A DNA stretch of 36,094 bases from an uncultured bacterium (GTDB lineage: Bacteria > Cyanobacteriota > Vampirovibrionia > Obscuribacterales > Obscuribacteraceae), in the NCBI GenBank assembly GCA_913063055.1, contig CAJXZK010000022.1:1-36094 (forward strand), in the 5' to 3' direction. The notes below the pieces were generated by a model. It was not told the origin of the DNA. It did no database searches and saw only the letters and a program-made list of their open reading frames with translations. Of this stretch, positions 14,263 to 24,250 are shown one piece after another. Numbering within the stretch: position 1 is the stretch's first letter; each line of letters starts with the position of its first letter. Made by a program: the position numbers and the translations under genes.

Positions 14263-15462
14263 ATGAGTAAGCGCAATGCTTCGAAAAAACGCCGCCGACG
14301 TACTTTGCATGCTGCTTTTGTGGGTTCTGGTCCTGAAAATGTAATTTTTGATCCGGAGGCGCCACAGTCTCAAGTTAGTTATGTTGCCTATGACGGCGAC
14401 AAGCTTCAGGAAGAGGCTGTCACTGATTTGGCTGCCATTGAAGCAAATCTTGGTAAATGGCCAGTGCTCTGGGTGAATGTCGAAGGCCTAGGTAGTCCCG
14501 AAATTATCAAGCGACTGGGTGAAATTTTCAATATCCACCCTTTAGCCATGGAAGATATTATTCACTTGCATCAAAGGGCTAAGTTTGAGCAATACGATGA
14601 GAATTTTTTCTTGGTCGCTCATATGATCGAGGGCAAAGCTAGCGCTCCTAATCATCTGGCTTCGCAGGAGATAGTGGCAACCGAGCAAATTAGTATGTAT
14701 GTCGGTAGCAACTTTGTGGTGACCTTCCAGGAAGGGCCAGTTGATGCCACTAAACCAGTGCTTGATCGCTTACGCAAAGCACGTGGGCTTTTGCGCAGTC
14801 GCGGTAGCGACTATCTAACTTATGCCATCATTGACAGTATCATCGATGCTTACTACCCGGTTCTGGAAGTCTTTGGTGAACGCTTGGAAGTGATTGAGGA
14901 TCGTATTCTTGAGGATCCGAGCAAGCGCATAGTCTCGCAAGTTCATATCGCCAAACGTGAGTTGTTAGGATTGCGTCGCGCACTCTTCCCTCTGCGCGAG
15001 GCTCTTGGTTCTATTTTGCGCACAAGTCCAGCCAATTTCACCGCTGAAACTCTTCTACACCTGCGCGATTGTTATGACCATGTTATTCAGATTACTGACC
15101 TAATTGAGACTTATCGCGAACTTTGCTCTGATCTGATGGACGTTTATCTATCTAGTATTTCTAATCGCCTCAATGAGGTGATGAAAACACTTACTGTGGT
15201 AACTACAATCTGTGCACCGCCAACATTAATAGCCGGAATCTACGGTATGAATTTTCATACTGATTCTCCCTATAACATGCCTGAATTGAGCTGGAGCTAT
15301 GGCTACTTTTTTGCCTTGGCCCTGATGGCGCTCACTTCAACACTAATGCTGATTTTACTCTTCCGTTCAGATCGATTTTCATCGCATGAGAACATCGTAA
15401 AAGAGATCGTCAAAGAAGACGCCACTTCTAATGTAGACGAAAAAACTGCCACAAAAAATTGA
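14263..15462 (+). CDS. corA: CorA-family magnesium/divalent cation channel
   Basis: 399 aa. The CorA hallmark YGMNF is at 327-331, at the end of the first of two C-terminal membrane helices (about 311-330 and 346-367). The large N-terminal cytoplasmic domain and the long stalk helix (about 195-310, LEVFGERLEVIEDRILEDPS and on) fit the homopentameric funnel. The residues after GMNF, where many CorA proteins have MPE, here read HTDSPYNMPEL, with MPEL nine residues later, as in several CorA subgroups. The first 13 residues are very basic (KRNASKKRRRR). By family it mediates Mg2+ (also Co2+/Ni2+) uptake. There is no own Shine-Dalgarno. It starts 2 nt after the preceding stop, implying translational coupling. 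Confidence 0.93.
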   Translation: MSKRNASKKRRRRTLHAAFVGSGPENVIFDPEAPQSQVSYVAYDGDKLQEEAVTDLAAIEANLGKWPVLWVNVEGLGSPEIIKRLGEIFNIHPLAMEDIIHLHQRAKFEQYDENFFLVAHMIEGKASAPNHLASQEIVATEQISMYVGSNFVVTFQEGPVDATKPVLDRLRKARGLLRSRGSDYLTYAIIDSIIDAYYPVLEVFGERLEVIEDRILEDPSKRIVSQVHIAKRELLGLRRALFPLREALGSILRTSPANFTAETLLHLRDCYDHVIQITDLIETYRELCSDLMDVYLSSISNRLNEVMKTLTVVTTICAPPTLIAGIYGMNFHTDSPYNMPELSWSYGYFFALALMALTSTLMLILLFRSDRFSSHENIVKEIVKEDATSNVDEKTATKN

Positions 15463-15483
15463 AGGTTCGCTCTAAACCCAATT

Positions 15484-15485
<2 letters not shown>
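15455..15485. terminator. Bidirectional terminator between corA and pyrG
   Basis: AAAATTG (15455-15461) pairs with CAATTTT (15479-15485) and GGTT (15464-15467) with AACC (15475-15478), with AA bulged and a 7-nt loop. Both stop codons fall in the arms. The A-rich left and T-rich right flanks give a U-run on either strand. Confidence 0.55.
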
Positions 15486-17235
<1,750 letters not shown>

Positions 17236-17279
17236 CTAAATGTATTTCTTTTTGCCAGATGGGTGTTTGCCATAGGTTT

Positions 17280-17314
17280 AGGAGGGGGAGTTAAACCGTC
17301 TCTCGGCCCCTCCT
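17280..17314 (-). promoter_or_regulatory. Hairpin in the gatC-pyrG gap
   Basis: AGGAGGGG (17280-17287) pairs with CCCCTCCT (17307-17314), with an inner GAG/CTC (17288-17290 with 17302-17304). It lies 66 nt before the pyrG start on the minus strand and has no following U-run. It could be a processing or leader element for pyrG. CTP-sensing leader control of pyrG is known in Firmicutes, but the hallmark G-run transcript start is not shown here. Confidence 0.35.
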
Positions 17315-17345
17315 CCAATCTGCGTGCTTTGTTTTTCATTGCTAG

Positions 17346-17630
17346 CTATTCCCCAATCCTGGGAACTTTGAAGAAAGCGCCCTCTTTAAGAGGCGCGTTT
17401 TCCATGAGCACTTCTCTGCCGAGAGAGCTTATGACAACATCTTCCCTCATTACATTGAAGACAGGGATGGGATGTGACATCGGTTCGACCCCGGTGGTGT
17501 CGACCTGATTGAGCTCGTCAAAGTAGCCAATAATGCGGTCCAGCTGCTCGGTGAAGCGCTGGCATTCGTCATCGGTCAGGCTAAGCCTGGCCAATTTCGC
17601 AACATGTTCGACATCTTTGACAGTAATCAT
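17346..17630 (-). CDS. gatC: Asp-tRNA(Asn)/Glu-tRNA(Gln) amidotransferase subunit C
   Basis: 94 aa, the normal length. Family features are VEHVAKLARLSLTDDE near the N-terminus, FTEQLDRIIGYFDELNQVDT, then GVEPMSHPIPVFNVMREDV, and the C-terminal ENAPLKEGAFFKVPRI. GatC stabilises the GatA-GatB heterotrimer that converts Glu-tRNA(Gln) to Gln-tRNA(Gln). gatA and gatB are not in the window. It is 131 nt upstream of pyrG on the same strand and divergent from the cation antiporter gene. Confidence 0.95.
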   Translation of the reverse strand: MITVKDVEHVAKLARLSLTDDECQRFTEQLDRIIGYFDELNQVDTTGVEPMSHPIPVFNVMREDVVISSLGREVLMENAPLKEGAFFKVPRIGE

Positions 17631-17689
17631 CTACTTACTATATTAGTTTGCAGCGCAAGTTTCTATGTTAGGCAACGTAATCAATCTTC

Positions 17690-17698
17690 TGGTATTCT
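17690..17698 (+). promoter_or_regulatory. Candidate extended -10 promoter of the CaCA antiporter gene
   Basis: TGGTATTCT has the TGn extension directly upstream of a TATAAT-like hexamer (TATTCT, 17693-17698). No good -35 is seen, as is common with extended -10 promoters. Transcription would start near 17705, ahead of the GTG at 17725. Confidence 0.35.
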
Positions 17699-17724
17699 CG
17701 CAGAAAGAGCGATAGGTGTGAACT

Positions 17725-18762
17725 GTGAACTTTGGGTTCGTCATAGAGATAGTTAGTTTAGTTTTGACTTTGGTCTTCATTGTCGCCAGTGCCGAGCTCT
17801 TTACAAATGGTATTGAATGGCTGGGGCAGCGTCTAAAGCTCAGTGAGGGCGTCGTTGGCAGTGTTCTGGCCGCGGTGGGTACGGCCCTGCCAGAGACCCT
17901 TATACCTATAGTGGCTTTAATATTTTTCAGCAGACAACACGGTGTTGAGGTTGGCATCGGCGCCATTGCCGGGGCCCCATTCATGCTCAGCACCCTCACT
18001 CTTGGTCTCTGTGGCATCGCCTGTCTGGTATTCACGGCCAGCAAGCGGCGGAAACCAGGATTAGAGATAAAAAAAGCTGTAATCAGAAGAGATTTGAAGT
18101 TTTTCATAGTTGCTTATAGCTTAGCTTTGCTTGGCACGCTCCTTCCTGCCAACCCATTGATTCGTAATTTATTGGCTGCAGTTTTGGTTCTGATATATCC
18201 ATACTACCTATATGTTTGCTTCCGCCACGAGGGTGAGGTGGGGGAGTGCCCAGAAACCCTCTATTTCGATCGTCTATTTAAGGCTGGTTCGGAACGCTTT
18301 CGCCTGATCATTCCGCAAATTATCCTTTCTTTGGCTGGTATTATTGGCGGTGCTTACATGTTTGTTGGCTGTATTCAGAATTTGTCGGATGACTTTAATA
18401 TTTCGCCCTTGGTGCTTTCTCTAATAGTCACTCCTATTGCCACGGAGTTGCCAGAGAAAATAAATAGTGTTCTCTGGTTGCGTGGTAATAAAGATACTCT
18501 GGCTATTGGCAATGTCACCGGTGCCCTTGTCTTTCAGAGTTGCTTCCCCGTAGCCTTTGGTGTTGCTTTTACAAGCTGGAATTTAGATCACGGCACACTG
18601 CTCTCTGGCTGCGTAGCTGTGCTTTTTGCCAGTCTCTATTTAGCCTTGCTTACATTTAGCCGGCTCAAGCCTCAACATTTGGTCTTGGGTGCAATCGCTT
18701 ACGCTGCTACTATTACCGCTATCATTTATATCGCCCCGGTGATGCCACCGCGGCTACACTAG
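17725..18762 (+). CDS. CaCA-family sodium/calcium antiporter
   Basis: 345 aa, about 10 membrane helices. The two inverted alpha-repeats are clear: VGTALPETLIPIV (51-63) and TPIATELPEKINS (236-248), each with the P-E pair that forms the ion site. The second is followed by GNVTGALVFQS (262-272), where the family usually has GNVxGSNxFN. The cytoplasmic loop between halves is about 165-195. Members exchange Ca2+ for Na+ or H+ across the inner membrane. The replacement of SN by AL in the last motif might change ion preference. The start is a GTG with AGGTG 6 nt upstream. Divergent from gatC, convergent with the AI-2E family gene. Confidence 0.85.
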   Translation: MNFGFVIEIVSLVLTLVFIVASAELFTNGIEWLGQRLKLSEGVVGSVLAAVGTALPETLIPIVALIFFSRQHGVEVGIGAIAGAPFMLSTLTLGLCGIACLVFTASKRRKPGLEIKKAVIRRDLKFFIVAYSLALLGTLLPANPLIRNLLAAVLVLIYPYYLYVCFRHEGEVGECPETLYFDRLFKAGSERFRLIIPQIILSLAGIIGGAYMFVGCIQNLSDDFNISPLVLSLIVTPIATELPEKINSVLWLRGNKDTLAIGNVTGALVFQSCFPVAFGVAFTSWNLDHGTLLSGCVAVLFASLYLALLTFSRLKPQHLVLGAIAYAATITAIIYIAPVMPPRLH

Positions 18763-18795
18763 AGCTAGTTTGAGCTACTGGTAAAGTTGATGTGA

Positions 18796-18829
18796 TGGAA
18801 AATCAGCTGCTACAAGCTGCTACTTTCCA
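18796..18829. terminator. Hairpin overlapping the stop of the AI-2E family gene
   Basis: TGGAAA (18796-18801) pairs with TTTCCA (18824-18829), and CAGCT (18804-18808) with AGCTG (18815-18819), with small internal loops. It covers the minus-strand stop codon at 18820-18822. No U-run is seen. Confidence 0.35.
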
Positions 18830-19968
18830 GTGTCTGTATTCTCTGATGCAATCGTTATTGATTCGGATTCAGGCTTTACTGATTCAGGTTTCACTGATTC
18901 AGCTTTCACGGCGTCAAGCTTAGTGGTGGTGGCTCTAGCCAGTTCAGAATCGTGGGAAGGGAGATTGCTCTTGCTGCCAGGTTGTGAGCCGTCGGCTGGA
19001 TAGAGGAAGTCTAGGATTTCTTTGATGGAAGCTGCTACTGGAATTGCTATGAGCATTCCCAGGGCGCCAGCCATTACCTCGCCGCAGAGTACGGCAAAAA
19101 TGATAGCCAGTGGATGAAGCTCAACGGCGTGGCCTATAAAGCGCGGCACGATAACATAATCTTCAATCAAGCGTGCCACCCAGTAGCCCAAAATTATCTT
19201 GATAGCTACCCCGACGCCTAATTGAGCCACACCAACAATAGTGGCAATACTGATGGCGAAAAATGGACCAAGGACGGGAATAATTTCCAAGAATCCGCTT
19301 AAGATGGCGATTAGCAGCGCATATTTGATGTGTAACCAGAAATGCAAAATACCGTAGGCAACACAAGACATCAAAGCTATGAGAAGAAGTTGCCCTCTTA
19401 CATACTTACTGAGCATGATATTCATCTGAGAGGAGAGCTTGATCACCATCTCATGATTTTTCTTCGGTATGAAGCGCAGGCAGAATAGACCGACGCGGTG
19501 GCTGTCAATAATCAAGTAAATAGAAGAGACTACGCAAACGAGAACGGCCAGCAAGCTTTTGGAAAGTAGCCCGCCAATGTGCAGAATTTCTTCTGGTGTG
19601 CCAACGTTTTGTTCTAGGCTAGAGGTAAGTTCTTGCGCTGTTTTCTCAACGTCAATTTGCCAGTGAAAAGAATCGGATAGTTGTTGCACAAGGCTAACCA
19701 CGATTTCGTTACGCTGAGCCGCTAGCGCGGTGAACTGCTCGATAATCGATTGACCAAACCATCCACTGGTGCCAATGATCAGTCCAAGGATAGAGACGTA
19801 GATAACTGCTACGGCAAAACCCGGTCGACATTTGAAAGTGGTGCTAAAAGAATTGACCACCGGCAAAAGCAAATAGGCAATAATGCCGCCCACAATAAAT
19901 GGTGGGAAAACCTCTCTAATGAAATAGAGAAACCAGAGTAGAAGTAATACACCGGTTAACTTGAACAT
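18820..19968 (-). CDS. AI-2E family (PerM/YdbS-type) membrane transporter
   Basis: 382 aa with about eight membrane segments. Typical features are an N-terminal helix pair (LLLLWFLYFI; FIVGGIIAYLLLPVVN), a long extracytoplasmic amphipathic region (about 75-130), then the conserved GFLEIIPVLGPFFA, followed by LIEDYVIVPRFIG, HPLAIIFAVLCGEVMAGALG and LIAIPVAASIKEIL. The family includes the AI-2 exporter TqsA and Na+/H+ antiporters, so substrate cannot be set. After residue 320 the tail is a disordered Ser/Lys/Glu-rich cytoplasmic stretch with a VKPES pentapeptide repeat. It begins 15 nt after the dehydrogenase stop, with AAGAAG before the ATG, so both are one operon. Confidence 0.85.
   Translation of the reverse strand: MFKLTGVLLLLWFLYFIREVFPPFIVGGIIAYLLLPVVNSFSTTFKCRPGFAVAVIYVSILGLIIGTSGWFGQSIIEQFTALAAQRNEIVVSLVQQLSDSFHWQIDVEKTAQELTSSLEQNVGTPEEILHIGGLLSKSLLAVLVCVVSSIYLIIDSHRVGLFCLRFIPKKNHEMVIKLSSQMNIMLSKYVRGQLLLIALMSCVAYGILHFWLHIKYALLIAILSGFLEIIPVLGPFFAISIATIVGVAQLGVGVAIKIILGYWVARLIEDYVIVPRFIGHAVELHPLAIIFAVLCGEVMAGALGMLIAIPVAASIKEILDFLYPADGSQPGSKSNLPSHDSELARATTTKLDAVKAESVKPESVKPESESITIASENTDTGK
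18866..18910 (-). repeat. Three 15-bp tandem repeats inside the AI-2E family gene
   Basis: The units GATTCAGGCTTTACT, GATTCAGGTTTCACT and GATTCAGCTTTCACG run in phase with the codons and encode the VKPES-like pentapeptides of the tail. This is a short coding minisatellite that could vary in copy number without shifting the frame. Confidence 0.7.
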
Positions 19969-19983
19969 TTTGATTCTTCTTTG

Positions 19984-21234
19984 CTAGCTTACAGCAACAG
20001 GTTTCTTACTTTGATCTTGAGCCAGCGCGCTGAAATCATGCACGTTGGCGCCCACTAGTTTGCCGAGCAGCCAAGATGGACGGAAACGCTCACCTTGCTC
20101 TTTGTGGTAGGCACTGATTTCACTCAGGCACCAGGCTAAACCTTTCTCTTTGGCGATGGCCATGAGGCCAACTTTGAAGCCACAGCCGTTTTGCATGGCT
20201 ATGTCGATGTCACTGGCATCGACTACTTTCTCTTGAATGCAGTATATAGCTTCGTTGAGCATTGGCAGAATAACGCGGTGAGCGTGGAAGGCTCGGGGGG
20301 ACTTTGCCAGAGTGACTTCTTTGTTGGCTTCAGCGATCAAATCTTTCAATGCCGGATTGATTTTCTTTGCTTCTCCCTTAACTGGTGTCTTCTCGTGAAT
20401 GTAGAATCCGGCCCCAGATTTTTGTCCGAGAGCGCCAGCCTTAACCATTTTCTCCAATAGAGGAGAGGGGGAGAAACGTGGACCGTATTGGCTATATAAG
20501 AATGTGTTGACATGGGTGCAGACGTCAAGACCAGTCATGTCAAACAGTGCGAATGGACCCATAGGTAGACCGAATTCCACTACCTTAGCGTCAATCTCTT
20601 CGACTGTTGCCAAGCCTTCTTGCAAGGCGTAAAGGGCTTCATTCATATAAGTGAAGAGCACGCGATTAACGAGGAAGCCAGGGCACTCTTCAACCTTGAC
20701 TGGGGTCTTCTGCATTTGATGACAGAGCTCAAGAGCCGATTTCATCGTTTCTTCAGCGGTTTTTACACCGGCGGTTACTTCTACAAGTTTCATAAATTGA
20801 GCAGGGTTGAAGAAGTGCATGCCGACCACTTTGTCTTGTCTCTTGGTCGCTTCAGCAATTTCTGAAATGGACAGCGCCGAAGTGTTCGTTGCCAGAATTG
20901 CCCGTGGTGGACAAATTTGATCAAGTGTTTTGAATATTTCTAGTTTGACTGAGATTTCTTCGAAAGCCGCTTCGATTACTAAATCAACGGTCTTGAAATC
21001 TTCGTATGAGGTTGTGCCTTTAACTGCGGCAAATAAGCCATCGGCTTCTGCCTGAGTCAGGGTGCCTTTTTTAACGCGCGAATCATACATTCTTTTGATG
21101 TTTCCAAGCCCTCGTTCGACGGCCGCTTGTTCTACATCTTTTAAAAGAACTTCGATGCCACACTGGCTTAAAACACAGGCAATTCCACTGCCCATTGCCC
21201 CTGCACCGATTACTGCTGCTCTCTGCACTCTCAT
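19984..21234 (-). CDS. 3-hydroxyacyl-CoA dehydrogenase (two C-terminal domains)
   Basis: 416 aa. The N-terminal Rossmann domain has the NAD motif GAGAMG (10-15). N117-T118-S119 and H140 in MHFFNP, together with ECPGFLVNRVL, make up the known active-site regions. Two copies of the C-terminal 3HCDH domain follow (about 187-275 and 318-390), so it is longer than a simple 3-hydroxybutyryl-CoA dehydrogenase (about 285 aa) and resembles the dehydrogenase half of FadB without the hydratase. It oxidises 3-hydroxyacyl-CoA with NAD+ in beta-oxidation, or works in reverse in butyrate or polyhydroxyalkanoate metabolism. The start ATG follows GAGGGC. It is the first gene of an operon with the AI-2E family transporter. 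Confidence 0.92.
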   Translation of the reverse strand: MRVQRAAVIGAGAMGSGIACVLSQCGIEVLLKDVEQAAVERGLGNIKRMYDSRVKKGTLTQAEADGLFAAVKGTTSYEDFKTVDLVIEAAFEEISVKLEIFKTLDQICPPRAILATNTSALSISEIAEATKRQDKVVGMHFFNPAQFMKLVEVTAGVKTAEETMKSALELCHQMQKTPVKVEECPGFLVNRVLFTYMNEALYALQEGLATVEEIDAKVVEFGLPMGPFALFDMTGLDVCTHVNTFLYSQYGPRFSPSPLLEKMVKAGALGQKSGAGFYIHEKTPVKGEAKKINPALKDLIAEANKEVTLAKSPRAFHAHRVILPMLNEAIYCIQEKVVDASDIDIAMQNGCGFKVGLMAIAKEKGLAWCLSEISAYHKEQGERFRPSWLLGKLVGANVHDFSALAQDQSKKPVAVS

Positions 21235-21331
21235 ACAAAGCCCTCATTATTATAAAAACACTGGTTGGGGCTATGCTAGCATCTTTAGGTCGCACCAGAA
21301 ATCCGTCAAGGGTTTAAGAAATCATATAAGG

Positions 21332-22720
21332 ATGCCAAGATCTATGTTGACAACATTGATGCGAAAGACCTCTTGTACGGTGGATGAGGCAACGATTGCC
21401 GAAACCCCTAAGCATTTGGGCTGGGTCATGCTTGCCGCTCTGGGTATTGGTGGCACCATTGGTGCTGGCATCTTCGCCATGCCTGGCATCATTGCTGGCA
21501 AGGCGGGACCAGCCGGTATTCTTTCTTTTATGCTGACTGGATTGGTAATTTTACTGATTGCCTTTTGCTACGAGAAATTTTCTGTTCGCGTACCTCATGG
21601 TGTTTCAGCTTATAGCTATGTTTATCACTCGATTGGTGAACTTGTCGCCTGGGTCGTCGCTTTTGGTCTCTTTCTTGAATATAGCTTTGGCGCCTCTGCC
21701 GTATCTATTGGCTGGGCTGAATATCTGAAAACTGCTCTTGGTTTTTCAATGCCTGAATTCTTGAGTGGTCCGCGCATTGACGAGCATGGTTTTCATTTTG
21801 GTATCAATGTTATTGCAATGGCGGTGATCGCTGTAGTGAGTGTTGTTTTGATCTTTGGTGGTGTTAAAAAATCAGCCAAACTAAATTTTGCTCTAGTTGT
21901 GCTAAAGCTTTCCCTACTCGTCACTTTTCTAGCCGTTGGTATTCCTCACATCAATCCAAGCAATTGGTTTCCATTTATGCCTCATGGTTTTGACGGCGTT
22001 TTGAAAGGCGCAGCTACAGCGGTATTTCCTTTTGTCGGCTTTGATGCCCTCTATACTTTTGCGCGTGAATCTAAGTCTCTGAAAGACACACGTTGGGCAA
22101 CTTATTGGTGCGTTGGCATTGTGGCCTTTTTGTATATCGCTGTCATGGCAGTCTTGACTGGTTTGGCACCATGTTCTATCAACGGTCAGCCAAATGAATT
22201 GTTCATTGGGACCGACGCTGCTGCTCCTTTAGCAAAAGTACTTACTGCTGCCGGCGAAGGATGGACTGCCAAGTTTATTTCGTTCGGAGCCGTGCTGGGT
22301 ATTTTTAATGTTCTCTTGGTCTTCTGTATGGGAGGTCCGCGCATTTTCTTAAGCATGGCTGAAGATGGATTGCTCCCTCCGATATTTAAGAAAATGAACA
22401 ACGGTAACCCAACAGTTGGTATCGTTCTCAATGGCGTTATCGTGGCGGCAATTGCGGGGTTCGTACCTTTTGCTAAAATCGCTGACATGATGGTGCTCGG
22501 TACGCTTGTTGCATTTATATTTGTCTGTATCGGCGCCTTGAAGCTGAAGCTTGTTAATCCGATAATTGCCATCGCTGGTGGGCTTGGTTGTGCCATTCTT
22601 GCTTTTAAGCTAGAACCAGAGGTTCTGCAGGTTTATTCAGTGACTTTGCCTGTTGGTCTGTTGATCTATTTCTTTTATGGTTATAAGCACAGTAAGTTGC
22701 GGAAGGCAAAAGAAGGTTAG
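21332..22720 (+). CDS. APC-family amino acid permease
   Basis: 462 aa from the ATG at 21332. ATGs at 21344 (with AAGGA about 11 nt upstream) and 21359 are alternatives, and the frame stays open further upstream inside the divergent dehydrogenase gene, which is not a credible start. The APC signature GIGGTIGAGIF is at 38-48 in helix 1, with about 12-13 helices in all. The segments VFPFVGFDALYTFARESKSLKD and GGPRIFLSMAEDGLLP are typical of the cationic amino acid transporter (CAT/YfnA-like) branch. It should import an amino acid with protons; the substrate is unknown. Its stop is 15 bp before the tandem repeat array. Confidence 0.85.
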   Translation: MPRSMLTTLMRKTSCTVDEATIAETPKHLGWVMLAALGIGGTIGAGIFAMPGIIAGKAGPAGILSFMLTGLVILLIAFCYEKFSVRVPHGVSAYSYVYHSIGELVAWVVAFGLFLEYSFGASAVSIGWAEYLKTALGFSMPEFLSGPRIDEHGFHFGINVIAMAVIAVVSVVLIFGGVKKSAKLNFALVVLKLSLLVTFLAVGIPHINPSNWFPFMPHGFDGVLKGAATAVFPFVGFDALYTFARESKSLKDTRWATYWCVGIVAFLYIAVMAVLTGLAPCSINGQPNELFIGTDAAAPLAKVLTAAGEGWTAKFISFGAVLGIFNVLLVFCMGGPRIFLSMAEDGLLPPIFKKMNNGNPTVGIVLNGVIVAAIAGFVPFAKIADMMVLGTLVAFIFVCIGALKLKLVNPIIAIAGGLGCAILAFKLEPEVLQVYSVTLPVGLLIYFFYGYKHSKLRKAKEG

Positions 22721-22735
22721 TCGGTTCTTTGATAT

Positions 22736-23297
22736 GAACGGTATTGTTGTGGCTTGGATCCTAAAAGTCAGAACGATATTGGTCTAGCTTGGACCCTAAA
22801 AGTCAGAACAATATTGGTCTAGCTTGGATCCTAAAAGTCAGAACGATATTGGTCTAGCTTGGACCCTAAAAGTCAGAACGATATTGGTCTAGCTTGGACC
22901 CTAAAAGTCAGAACGATATTGGTCTAGCTTGGACTCTAAAAGTCAGAACGATATTGGTCTAGCTTGGACTCTAAAAGTCAGAACGATATTGGTCTAGCTT
23001 GGATCCTAATAGTCAGAATGATATTGCTCTAGCTTGGATCCTAAAAGTCAGAACGATATTGGTCTAGCTTGGATCCTAAAAGTCAGAACGATATTGCTCT
23101 AGCTTGGATCCTGAAATTCAGAATGATATTGCTCTAGCTTGGACTCTAAATGTCAGAACGATATTGTTGTGGCTTGGATCCTAAAAGTCAGAACGATATT
23201 GCTCTAGCTTGGATCCTAAAACTCAGAGCGATATTGGTCTAGCTTGGATCCTAAAACTCAGAACGATATTGCTCCGACTTACTTCCTAAAATTCAGA
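22736..23297 (+). repeat. 35-bp tandem repeat array (15 full units plus two partial ends)
   Basis: Starting at 22753 there are 15 units of exactly 35 bp with no insertion or deletion. A 17-bp partial unit precedes (22736-22752) and a decayed unit follows (23278 to about 23297). The consensus is CTTGGATCCTAAAAGTCAGA followed by ACGATATTGGTCTAG. Units 1-7 are almost identical, with changes mostly at GGATCC/GGACCC/GGACTC. Units 8-15 differ more (GCTCTAG for GGTCTAG, ATTCAG or CTCAG for GTCAG). Stop codons occur in both directions, so the array is not coding. There are no spacers, so it is not CRISPR. It fills most of the 651-bp gap between the APC permease and the transposase-derived gene; the rest (23298-23371) holds only that gene's leader. 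Confidence 0.95.
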
Positions 23298-23371
23298 CAG
23301 TCAGATTTCTAATTTTCTCATTGAACTTAATTCGGTTTCCGAACGTTTATATAGGAAAAGGAGAAATAAAT

Positions 23372-24238
23372 ATGTCTACCAATCTTACTGATGACCAGAT
23401 GTTTAGTGAGGCTTGGCAAGCCTTCAACGAAGAGGTGCCAAATGATTCAGCTGCTGTCGATTTCCTCTATGACTCGCTTGTCATTTACAACAAAATCGCA
23501 TGCGCTTGTCGGCAGCCACAAATTATTCATATGCCTGGAGAGCGATTCTACTCTTGTCGAAATTGCAAAAAAGTTTCCTGGGTGACATCTGGAACACTAT
23601 TTGCTGGTGTCGTGAAACTGAGAGCCTGGCTTGCTCTGGTCTGGTTAAAGGAGCGAGGAATTACGATAAGTGCAATGCGCTTTTCTCGGTTATTGGAAAT
23701 TGCGCAGAGCACAGCTCTCAACATTCAGAAGCGTTTAGGTATGGTTGTGCAAGAGAAGCTTGATGATTCGTCGCCAGGGGTACCGGCGCAGGTCCTTGCC
23801 TCAATAATCATCAAACGCAGCAAAGAGACTCCTGCTCAAGCGCATCCACGTGCAGAATTGGCTAACGACACTACTTCTGATCATCCGTTTGTTAGCTTAG
23901 ATGAATGGATGAACTCGGCTGCTCACGAAACAGACTTGAGATCAGCAATAGCTGATTTCCTTAAGAATAGGGATCCACAACATGCTAGCTCTATCAGTTA
24001 TGAATCGATTGTAAGTGCTATTGGCGCGGCAATTACCTACATTCGCACTCACTTTCAGGGAGTCAGCGGAAAGTGCTTGCAACTTTACCTCGCCTCTTTT
24101 TGGTGTCATTTTGATCGCCTGCGTTGGTCTAACGGTGCGATACTTCTAGCGTGCATAGAGCATGCGCCAATTAGCTACCAAGAGATGTTCAGGTTTGTCT
24201 CACCACCGCTGGTGAAAATTTTTGCACTACCTCGCTGA
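23372..24238 (+). CDS. IS1595-type transposase-derived protein lacking the DDE core
   Basis: 288 aa from the ATG at 23372, with AAGGAGAA (23358-23365) just upstream. The N-terminus FNEEVPNDSAAVDFLYD (18-34) and the CxC...CxxC zinc ribbon (C44, C46, C62, C65), followed by GTLFAG, then LRAWLALVWLKERGITIS and a helix-turn-helix-like segment to about 125, match the Zn_Tnp_IS1595 DNA-binding region. The C-terminal HFQGVSGKCLQLYLASFWC (227-245) matches the end of ISXO2-like transposases (GVSPKYLQRYLDEF...FNR). The roughly 100 residues between them contain neither the usual VDETY first-Asp motif nor the second Asp region. It should therefore bind DNA but not transpose. It may be domesticated or a decayed remnant; the intact frame and good ribosome binding site favour a working gene. 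Confidence 0.75.
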   Translation: MSTNLTDDQMFSEAWQAFNEEVPNDSAAVDFLYDSLVIYNKIACACRQPQIIHMPGERFYSCRNCKKVSWVTSGTLFAGVVKLRAWLALVWLKERGITISAMRFSRLLEIAQSTALNIQKRLGMVVQEKLDDSSPGVPAQVLASIIIKRSKETPAQAHPRAELANDTTSDHPFVSLDEWMNSAAHETDLRSAIADFLKNRDPQHASSISYESIVSAIGAAITYIRTHFQGVSGKCLQLYLASFWCHFDRLRWSNGAILLACIEHAPISYQEMFRFVSPPLVKIFALPR

Positions 24239-24250
24239 CCCGCTGCTCTT

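Noticed and set aside
21062-21331. N-terminal extension of the APC permease by 90 codons
   Set aside because: It overlaps the divergent dehydrogenase gene on the other strand, has no ribosome binding site, and family members begin near the TPKHLGW segment.
22736-23297. CRISPR array
   Set aside because: The 35-bp units abut with no unique spacers, and no cas genes are nearby. It is a simple tandem repeat.
22736-23297. Coding repeat (35 bp read in three frames)
   Set aside because: The unit contains TAA and TAG forward and stops in reverse. Because 35 is not a multiple of 3, every frame meets them.
23321-24238. Intact IS1595-family insertion sequence
   Set aside because: The catalytic Asp motifs are missing, and I found no terminal inverted repeats or target duplication around the gene.
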